A DNA stretch of 35,475 bases from Spirochaetaceae bacterium (GTDB taxonomy: Bacteria; Spirochaetota; Spirochaetia; SZUA-6; Bin103): positions 1-35,475 of the forward strand of contig JAPPNY010000145.1 in the NCBI GenBank assembly GCA_028818385.1, read 5' to 3'. Of this stretch, positions 30,083 through 35,475 are shown piece by piece. A program made the position numbers and the translations under genes. The notes under the pieces are model-generated. The model did no database searches. It was not told the DNA's origin and saw only the letters and a list, made by a program, of their open reading frames with translations. Position 1 is the first letter of the stretch, and each line of letters opens with the position of its first letter.

Positions 30083-30970
30083 CTACTTGAGCGCCCCGAT
30101 CATGATGCCCTTGACGAAATACCGTTGAAAGAACGGGTACACCAGGATGATGGGACCGATGGTCACCAGCACGGTGACCGCCTGCACCGATGCGGGCGGA
30201 AGCGTGATCTCCATCGGGATGTTCAGCTCCTCGAACTCCTCGAAATTGCGCAACAGGTTCATCATCTTGTGCAACAGGAGCTGCAGCACCCGCTTGTTGC
30301 CGTCGCGGATGTAGATGAGCGCGTCGAACCATGCGTTCCAGTGCATGACCGATGCCCAGAGGGCGATGGTGGCGACGATCGGCTTGGCCAGCGGCATGAT
30401 GATGCGGGTCAGGATCGTCACGTAGCCGGCGCCGTCGACCAGCGCCGCCTCCTCCATCTCGTCGTCGATCGCCATCAGGAAGTTGCGGGCGATGATGACG
30501 TACCAGACGCTCAGTGCCTCGGGAAGGATGTACACCAGGCGGGTGTCGATCAGGCCGAGGCGGCGTATCAGCAGGTAGGTCGGGATCAGGCCGCCGGAGA
30601 AGAACAGGGTGGTCACGAAATACAGCATGATCGGCGTGCGACCGGGCAGGCGGACCTTCGCCAGCGGATACGCGGTGAGGAACGTGACGACCAGGATCGC
30701 CCCCGTGCCCAGCACGGTCCGAAAGACGGAGTTGTAATAGGCTCTCCCTATGGACACCGATTGCGCTTCGAACACCCACCGGTACGGCTCTATCGTCCAG
30801 GTCGCATTCCAGAACTTGAGCCCGACGTGCTGGATCTCCATCGAATTGGAGAACGACGTCAGCACCAGGCTCCAGAACGGATAGAAGAACAGGAACCCGG
30901 CCACGAGCAGCAGGACGTAGTTGCAGGCGTCGAAGACGCGGCTGCCGGCGCCGCGCGCGTAGGTCTGCAT
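30083..30970 (-). CDS. Carbohydrate ABC transporter permease (YtcP/MalG type)
   Basis: 295 residues with six predicted membrane helices. The ATP-ase-contact loop EEAALVDGAGYVTILTRIIM holds the EAA...G motif followed by the family's PLAKPI. FLFFYPFWSLVLTSFSNSME near the start is typical of the second permease (MalG side) of family 1 sugar transporters. It forms a heterodimer with the product of the upstream gene, which ends 3 bp before this start; the pair imports an oligosaccharide delivered by the binding protein. No ATPase gene occurs in the window, so a shared MsmX-type ATPase elsewhere must be assumed. Confidence 0.9.
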   Translation of the reverse strand: MQTYARGAGSRVFDACNYVLLLVAGFLFFYPFWSLVLTSFSNSMEIQHVGLKFWNATWTIEPYRWVFEAQSVSIGRAYYNSVFRTVLGTGAILVVTFLTAYPLAKVRLPGRTPIMLYFVTTLFFSGGLIPTYLLIRRLGLIDTRLVYILPEALSVWYVIIARNFLMAIDDEMEEAALVDGAGYVTILTRIIMPLAKPIVATIALWASVMHWNAWFDALIYIRDGNKRVLQLLLHKMMNLLRNFEEFEELNIPMEITLPPASVQAVTVLVTIGPIILVYPFFQRYFVKGIMIGALK

Positions 30971-30973
30971 CGG

Positions 30974-31849
30974 CTACCAGATCCCGTACTCGCTGAATCT
31001 GCGTATGACCAGGTTGGAGCCGATAAGCAGCACGATGCCGGCGACGTTCTTGAACAGACCGACCGCTGCCGTGTAGCCGAACTGCGCGCCCAGGATTCCC
31101 CTGCGGTACACGTAGGTATCGATCACGTCGGCCTTTTCGTACACGACCTCGTTGTAGAGATTGAATATCTGGTCGAATCCGACCTCCAGCAGCCTGCCGA
31201 GGCTGAGGATGAAGAGGATCACCATGACCGGCACCAGCCCCGGAATGGTGACGTGCACGGCCTGCTGCAGACGGTTGGCGCCGTCCATGGCGGCGTTCTC
31301 GTAGAGCCCGGCATCGATCGATGACAGCGCGGCAAGGTAGATGATCGACCCCCAGCCCACGCCCTGCCAAATGCCGGTGACGATCAACAACAGCCGGAAC
31401 GTGGGCGCGTGGGTCAACAGATACACAGGCTCGGCCCCGAACAGACCGAACAGCCACGGCATCACGCCGTACGTGGGATTGAAGAGCTGCCGGACCAGCA
31501 GCCCCAGTACCACCCAGGAGACGAAGTGGGGCAGGTACGACACGGTCTGGATGGTCTTCTTGAACGCGGTGCTGCGGATCTCGTTCAGCAGCAGCGCGAA
31601 CACGACCGGCGCCCCGAATGCGAAGACGAGCTGGTAGACGCGGATGATTACCGTGTTGCGCAGCACGCGGCCGAAGAACGGATCCTGGAAGAAGAGCTTG
31701 AAGTACGCGAAGTCGTTCCAGGGGCTGCCCAGGATCCCCTTCACGTAATGGTAATCCGTGAACGCCATCAGCACGCCGTAGATCGGCAGGTACTTGAAGA
31801 CGAACGCCAGCGCGATGCCCGGCAGCAGCATGAGGTAGAGCACCCGCAT
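30974..31849 (-). CDS. ABC transporter permease (LplB/MalF type); start may be at CTG 31966
   Basis: 291 residues from the ATG at 31849, six membrane helices. LLPGIALAFVFKYLPIYGVLMAF opens the first helix, and ENAAMDGANRLQQAVHVTIP is the EAA-type loop that docks on the ATPase. In family members about 20-30 basic residues precede the first helix, whereas here only six do. The open frame continues upstream without stop through SDELRDSLRAQRRSRAHR to a CTG at 31964-31966, which has GGGAGG at ideal distance (5 bp). Translation may therefore begin at CTG, adding 39 residues. It is the first gene of the transporter operon, with the YtcP-type permease following 3 bp after its stop. Confidence 0.85.
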   Translation of the reverse strand: MRVLYLMLLPGIALAFVFKYLPIYGVLMAFTDYHYVKGILGSPWNDFAYFKLFFQDPFFGRVLRNTVIIRVYQLVFAFGAPVVFALLLNEIRSTAFKKTIQTVSYLPHFVSWVVLGLLVRQLFNPTYGVMPWLFGLFGAEPVYLLTHAPTFRLLLIVTGIWQGVGWGSIIYLAALSSIDAGLYENAAMDGANRLQQAVHVTIPGLVPVMVILFILSLGRLLEVGFDQIFNLYNEVVYEKADVIDTYVYRRGILGAQFGYTAAVGLFKNVAGIVLLIGSNLVIRRFSEYGIW

Positions 31850-32041
31850 GCGGTGCGCCCGGCTGCGGCGTTGGGCGCGCAGGGAGTCCCGCAGTTCGTC
31901 ACTCCCGGATCGCGAGCGAAACCGGCCGGGGACCGCGGGTTTGGTTGCCGACTGCGGGGGCGTCAGAGGTACCTCCCTGGTACGCGGACGGCCCCACTCT
32001 ACGGCGATTTCGAGCCGCCGGTCCAGACGCGGCCCACCGCG

Positions 32042-33064
32042 CTACGGATGCAGGCTGAGCTCCGCCAGATGGATCGCCGACGGGCGGCGCAGCGCAGCCC
32101 GATCGCCCGTGCCGGATGCGCCGGCGCCGGTGTCGACGGGGCTGGAGTAGTAGGACAACAGACCGCGGGTCGGAGACAGCTCGACGAAACCGGGGTAGGA
32201 GTTGTCCCCGGCGCTGGGGAGCTCGGCCGCTTCCTGCAGCCGATCGTCCGTCAGCCAGTAGAGCGCCGTCACCGGGTGGTCCGGGGCGATGTGCTTCCTG
32301 CCGCCGACCAGGAGGTTGCCGCCCCAGCGAACGAGCAGCGGGCCGCCGATGTTGCGGTCCAGGTCGCGGCCGGTCCATGCGGGGTACGGCGCTCCGGCAC
32401 GGCACACGCGGGCGGGCAACTCGGCGGCGCGATTGCGGACGATCGCGAGCAGCGAGCCGTCCGGCTCGAACAGGAACGCCGTCTCGCCGCCGTACTCCGC
32501 CTGCACGACGCCTGCTTCCGTCCACGAGAATCCGTCGCGGCTTGCCAGCAGCGTGGCCTGCAGCAGGCGGAGCTCGTCCGCTTCGTTCGCGGGCGGCGTG
32601 CGCCGCTTGCGGCGCCCGCACAGGTAGGCCACGCCGTCTCGGCTCACCGCCCGCCAGACGTAGTAGCCGACGGTCCCCTCCATGGCGCGCGGCCCGTGCC
32701 ACGTCTGGCCGTCCTCGGTCCAGGCGCAGAAGCCCTGATGCTGGTCGATGTCGTACGAGGCAGGCGCACCGGGGCCGACACGCACCGCCCCGGAGATCAC
32801 GAACAAGCGTTCGCCCAGCGCCAGGAAGTGCGGGTCGCGCATGTCCCGGCCGGGCACGGCGAACGAGTGCACGCGCTCCCAGCTCACGGCGTCGCTGCTG
32901 GCCAGCACCACGATGCGCGACGTCGGGTAGATCATGTGCCCGTCCGGACAGCTCCGGAACGTCAGGTAGTAGCGGCCTCCGAAAGTGCAGAGGTCGGTGA
33001 ATGCGTTGTGCAGGCCGTCTTCATGGACTACCCGCACGGCATCGACGCGGATCCGGGGCTCCAT
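32042..33064 (-). CDS. Sialidase-like / glycosidase-type beta-propeller protein
   Basis: 340 residues, no signal peptide. The N-terminal DGLHNAFTDLCTFGGRYYLTFR and GRDMRDPHFLALGERLFVISG belong to a propeller related to BNR proteins and GH43/GH32-type folds. Partial Asp-boxes occur (SSDAVSWERV, TEDGQTWHG, SRDGFSWTE). The conserved R-D-P-H sequence and YGGETAFLFEPDGSLLAIVRN suggest ordered active-site loops, but no specific catalytic set can be assigned. It could be an exo-glycosidase or a phosphorylase-like propeller. Upstream of the transporter permeases on the same strand; inferred to act on the imported sugar in the cytoplasm. The gap to the permease ATG is 192 bp, or 75 bp if the CTG start is used. 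Confidence 0.65.
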   Translation of the reverse strand: MEPRIRVDAVRVVHEDGLHNAFTDLCTFGGRYYLTFRSCPDGHMIYPTSRIVVLASSDAVSWERVHSFAVPGRDMRDPHFLALGERLFVISGAVRVGPGAPASYDIDQHQGFCAWTEDGQTWHGPRAMEGTVGYYVWRAVSRDGVAYLCGRRKRRTPPANEADELRLLQATLLASRDGFSWTEAGVVQAEYGGETAFLFEPDGSLLAIVRNRAAELPARVCRAGAPYPAWTGRDLDRNIGGPLLVRWGGNLLVGGRKHIAPDHPVTALYWLTDDRLQEAAELPSAGDNSYPGFVELSPTRGLLSYYSSPVDTGAGASGTGDRAALRRPSAIHLAELSLHP

Positions 33065-33072
33065 CAGGTTCG

Positions 33073-33300
33073 CTACACTTTCGTGTCAACGCCAGCGTCT
33101 TTGAGAATCCCGTTAGCGGTATGGCGTTTGACTATCTTACGGGGTACGGATACTTTCCTTCCGAAAGAGTTCTTCCATATTTCATGACTTCCAGAGGGTT
33201 GCTGGCTCGTCGGAAGACGTTCAAATCCAGTTTCCTTAATCAATTTAACCACTGTGTTGTAGTAGTTGCGCCATACGCCGCTTTCTTTTCGTACTCCCAT
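33073..33300 (-). CDS. HicA-type mRNA interferase toxin
   Basis: 75 residues from the ATG at 33300; a GTG at 33252 would give 59. The sequence NYYNTVVKLIKETGF, then GSHEIWKNSFGRKVSVPR and RHTANGILKDAGVD, is the HicA/YcfA double-stranded RNA-binding fold with the catalytic histidine in GSH. HicA toxins cut mRNA and are held inactive by HicB. The reading frame overlaps the 3' end of the HicB-like gene by 61 bp, a compact TA layout, though antitoxin-first order is less common for HicAB. The sequence is distinctly AT-richer than its neighbours, consistent with recent transfer. Confidence 0.75.
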   Translation of the reverse strand: MGVRKESGVWRNYYNTVVKLIKETGFERLPTSQQPSGSHEIWKNSFGRKVSVPRKIVKRHTANGILKDAGVDTKV

Positions 33301-33479
33301 GCGCGCTCTGTCTCGTGGCACATCAGTTCCTCCTCACCGTGATTGGCAGCAATCAACTCGGGTACGAGTGCGATCATGACTTCCTGAAACTCGTCCAACG
33401 ACGCGGCTTCGATGTGAAGTCCAATGATATTGCTCTCTGACCAGAATATCTGGTTCTCCTGGTCCCACTTGGCCTTCAC
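33240..33479 (-). CDS. HicB-like antitoxin (DUF1902); start may be ATA at 33503
   Basis: 79 residues from the GTG at 33479. KAKWDQENQIFWSESN followed by IIGLHIEAASLDEFQEVM is the DUF1902/HicB partial RNase-H fold that blocks the HicA active site. No separate DNA-binding domain is seen. Eight codons upstream in frame, an ATA (33501-33503) is preceded by AAAGGAG with 7-bp spacing and would yield IKRDPSFWVKAKWD, a natural-looking N-terminus, whereas the GTG has no ribosome-binding site. ATA may be the real, inefficient start or a mutated ATG. AT-rich like the HicA gene it overlaps. Confidence 0.7.
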   Translation of the reverse strand: MKAKWDQENQIFWSESNIIGLHIEAASLDEFQEVMIALVPELIAANHGEEELMCHETERAWEYEKKAAYGATTTTQWLN

Positions 33480-33609
33480 CCAGAAGGACGGATCTCTCTT
33501 TATGTCTTCACTCCTTTCTATTTGGGTATGCGCGCCGGTTCATCAACGCCGCCACCAAGATCGAAACAGCGCGTGTGCAGCGCCGCGCGCCTGGCCCCAC
33601 GGGACTCGC

Positions 33610-33879
33610 CTAGACGTCGTCACTCAGTCCCAACACGCGGCGGCTGAATGACGGATCGTTGAATTCCTCCGGCCACCTCTCTCCGTCCCCTTTGATGCCG
33701 AGGCTTCGGCGGTCGGACTCCAGTTTCTCGAAGTCTATGCCGCCGCGCTTGTGATGGCAGCGGACGAGCTCGACGGCGGGCTCGCCGTGCTTGGTAATGA
33801 CGACTCTCTCGCCGTTCTCGGCAGCGGTCACGAGTTCGGAAAGACGACGCGTTTCAGCTTCATGCAGGGCGAGTTCCAT
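33610..33879 (-). CDS. Phd/YefM-family antitoxin (lone)
   Basis: 89 residues from the ATG at 33879, with GAGGAG 6-7 bp upstream. LHEAETRRLSELVTAAENGE followed by VVITKHGEPAVELV is the canonical Phd/YefM N-terminal fold. The tail (GIDFEKLESDRRSLGIKGDG...FNDPSFSRRVLGL) is the kind that pairs with PIN (VapC-like) toxins, where 'DPSFSRRVLGL..D' is frequent. No PIN or Doc gene follows within the ~100 bp before the HicB-like gene, so the antitoxin has lost its toxin or acts elsewhere. Confidence 0.8.
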   Translation of the reverse strand: MELALHEAETRRLSELVTAAENGERVVITKHGEPAVELVRCHHKRGGIDFEKLESDRRSLGIKGDGERWPEEFNDPSFSRRVLGLSDDV

Positions 33880-33951
33880 GCTGATGCTCCTCGTTGCTCC
33901 CGGCGGCTCATTATACGCCGTACTGCGCGTCACCTGCCCCATGGCGTTCGT

Positions 33952-35166
33952 TCAGCCCTCTCCATCGCCGTCATCCTCCGGGCGGCGAGACCCCAGGTCC
34001 GGGATGTCGAGCAGCTCGCCGCCGCGGAGCGCCGACTCGTGGGCGACGATGCCCGGCACCGTGTAGGCGGCGGCGTTCCACACGTGGTTGGGCGGCTGCG
34101 TCCCGTCGTGGCAGGCGCGGACGAAGTCGTCGACCAGGAACTGGTGGGCGCCGGAATGGCCGTTGGGCAACGGGGCGAACTCGCGCGGCAGCCGCTCCAC
34201 CGGGTGGATGGGCGCGGAGCCCAGATGGGTGCCGTCGCGCGAAGTGACGGCGCCCATCTCGCCGCGGTCCGCATCGGCCGGCTTCGTGCTGCAGCTCAGC
34301 AGATCGGACACGTCCAGCGCGTCGTCCATGCTCTTGCCCAGGAACCGTTGCGAGCCCACGGCCTCCTCGAACGAGCCCTCCGTCCCGAACAGGCTCAACC
34401 GTACCGCTCCGGGGTGGCCGATGCGCCGGAACTCGTTCACCCGGCAGGCGCTGCCGTCGGACATCGCGAACAGCGCGACCTCATTGCTGAAGGTGTTGCC
34501 GTACTCGTTGTTGGCCGCTTGGTACACGGCGTCCTCGTGGTGGTCGACGAACCCCTGGCAGGACACGCGCGTCATGCGCTCACCGGTCACCGACATGATC
34601 TGGCTGGTGGAGTGGGTCGGGTAGTACATGGGCGGCGCGCCGGCGCTCCAGCGCCAGCGTTCCCCGCCCCGCCAGCGGGCCACCTCGTACAGCCCGTGGT
34701 CCCAGTCGTGGTAGTACTCGCATTCGGAATAGACGATGCTGCCGAACGCCCCCTCGGCATGGCGGCGGCGGCAGTAGATGACCGCCGGGTAGTAGTAGCT
34801 GGTCTCCGCCATCATGTAGATGCGGCCGGTCTCCTCCACCGCCTGCACCAGCTCCCGGCACTCGTCGAGCGTCCGTCCCGCCGGCACTGCCGACCAGGCG
34901 TGCTTGCCCGCCCGCAGCGCCTGCACCGCCTGCGGGCCGTGCAGCCACGGCTGCGTGATAATGACGGCGGCATCGAAGTCCGAGGCGCACACCTCGTCCA
35001 GCGACGGGAACGACTCGGCGATCCCGTGGCGGGCCTTGTTGTCCTCGAGCTTCTCGGCGTCCAGATCGCAGAGGGCGATCCGCTCGACCAGCGGGTGCGC
35101 CTTGAACAGGGGGATGAACCCCTGCGCGAACGCCCCGGTCCCGACCATCGCGACGCTGATTCCCAT
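33952..35166 (-). CDS. Gfo/Idh/MocA family protein lacking the EKP motif
   Basis: 404 residues with GGGAG 7-9 bp before the ATG. Rossmann fold at the N-terminus (VAMVGTGAFAQGFIPL) with CDLDAEKLE after strand 2. The position of the usual EKP reads WSAVPAGRTL (A93-V94-P95), so both the acid and the catalytic lysine are missing. The C-terminal domain is long, with YSECEYYHDWDHGLYEVARW, PPMYYPTHSTSQIMSVTGE (a His near the usual active-site histidine) and HQFLVDDFVRACHDG, followed by an acidic tail. It may be a sugar-binding or altered-activity member. Downstream of the aldehyde dehydrogenase gene on the same strand, with a 30-bp gap, so probably one operon. Confidence 0.85.
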   Translation of the reverse strand: MGISVAMVGTGAFAQGFIPLFKAHPLVERIALCDLDAEKLEDNKARHGIAESFPSLDEVCASDFDAAVIITQPWLHGPQAVQALRAGKHAWSAVPAGRTLDECRELVQAVEETGRIYMMAETSYYYPAVIYCRRRHAEGAFGSIVYSECEYYHDWDHGLYEVARWRGGERWRWSAGAPPMYYPTHSTSQIMSVTGERMTRVSCQGFVDHHEDAVYQAANNEYGNTFSNEVALFAMSDGSACRVNEFRRIGHPGAVRLSLFGTEGSFEEAVGSQRFLGKSMDDALDVSDLLSCSTKPADADRGEMGAVTSRDGTHLGSAPIHPVERLPREFAPLPNGHSGAHQFLVDDFVRACHDGTQPPNHVWNAAAYTVPGIVAHESALRGGELLDIPDLGSRRPEDDGDGEG

Positions 35167-35196
35167 CAGTTTGCTCCCATTGCGCGGCTCAAGCAG

Positions 35197-35475
35197 CTAC
35201 CAGCGCATGTTTATGTTCTTGACGCGCGTGTGGCTCAGCAACTCCTCGAACGACTCCTCCTTGCCGATCCCGCTCTGCTTCCAGCCGCCGTAGGGCGCGC
35301 CGAGGTAGCGGCCCGAGGAGTTGATCCACACGTAGCCCGCCTGCAACCGCTCGGCGGCGCGCATGGCGGCGGCGAAGTCGTTCGTCACCAGCGACGCCGT
35401 CAGCCCGTACATCACGCCGTTGGCGACCTCGATCATCTCGTCGAAGTCGGACCAGCTCATGATCGCCATCACCGG
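35197..35475 (-). CDS. Aldehyde dehydrogenase, C-terminal end; rest outside window
   Basis: The visible ~92 residues are open to the right-hand edge, so the gene's start lies beyond it. They match the end of the NAD(P)-dependent ALDH superfamily: SDFDEMIEVANGVMYGLTAS (the 'N...YGLaA' helix), AAERLQAGYVWINSSG (the 'l.aG.vwvN' strand) and YLGAPYGGWKQSGIGKEES, the near-invariant 'P.GG.K.SG.GrE' phrase. The catalytic Cys and Glu are not in the window. Such enzymes oxidise aldehydes to acids; the neighbouring Gfo/Idh/MocA gene suggests a sugar- or polyol-derived aldehyde. Confidence 0.88.
   Translation of the reverse strand, partial: PVMAIMSWSDFDEMIEVANGVMYGLTASLVTNDFAAAMRAAERLQAGYVWINSSGRYLGAPYGGWKQSGIGKEESFEELLSHTRVKNINMRW

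Noticed and set aside
28025..31324. Very long open frame (~1,100 codons) on the plus strand opposite the transporter genes
   Set aside because: It mirrors the codon bias of GC-rich minus-strand genes with clear family motifs (permease EAA loops, signal peptide, DPDGNGKND). It also runs through the terminator and intergenic gaps without any recognisable domain.

Overview
The window is a GC-rich bacterial chromosome segment of tightly packed genes. No 16S rRNA gene or other phylogenetic marker is present, so placement is inference. A PUR/DUF3276 protein (best known from Spirochaetes and Bacteroidetes), an LplB/YtcP-type sugar transporter with a non-lipoprotein binding protein, and many Gfo/Idh/MocA, heparinase II/III-like, PhyH, DUF4038, BNR and FG-GAP genes fit an uncultured, high-GC spirochaete-like or similar host- or marine-associated bacterium.

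Positions 1-6158 look like an eroding defence/mobile patch. They hold the C-terminal end of a type I restriction HsdR subunit, a Phd/YefM antitoxin, an AT-richer HEPN-like gene, a DUF1761 membrane protein, and a staphylococcal-nuclease-type gene lying between two diverged direct repeats. The second repeat carries a frameshifted, truncated DUF1761 pseudogene. A compact array of hairpins follows, then a Septu (PtuAB)-like pair: an apparently intact AAA ATPase and an internally deleted HNH partner.

Positions 6229-24237 are a carbohydrate and small-molecule catabolic region made of short coupled operons. On the minus strand lie a coiled-coil PD-(D/E)XK-like protein, a Gfo/Idh/MocA protein and a heparinase-like protein with an FN3 domain. 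On the plus strand a Gfo/Idh/MocA gene, a large heparinase-like gene and an aldo/keto reductase gene overlap at their stop/start codons. Next come tRNA-Gly(TCC) with a recognisable promoter, an RNHCP zinc-ribbon gene, a DUF5060/DUF4038 glycosidase-like gene and a TauD-like dioxygenase. An alpha/beta-hydrolase-like gene and a PhyH dioxygenase fused to HEAT repeats run on the minus strand, diverging from an Ldh_2-type dehydrogenase and a second PhyH gene.

Positions 24276-33064 hold a small exported protein, two BNR/sialidase-like propellers, a large FG-GAP protein and a sugar ABC transporter (two permeases and a binding protein, no ATPase gene). The binding-protein gene has a 4-bp tandem duplication that frameshifts its last ~30 codons just before a strong terminator. 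Positions 33073-33879 are an AT-rich toxin-antitoxin patch (HicA, HicB/DUF1902, lone Phd antitoxin). The window ends with a Gfo/Idh/MocA gene and the C-terminus of an aldehyde dehydrogenase.

Taken together (inference), the right three quarters is a locus for import and intracellular breakdown of complex, probably uronic-acid- or amino-sugar-containing glycans. Most of its predicted polysaccharide-acting proteins lack signal peptides, so they would act on imported oligosaccharides.
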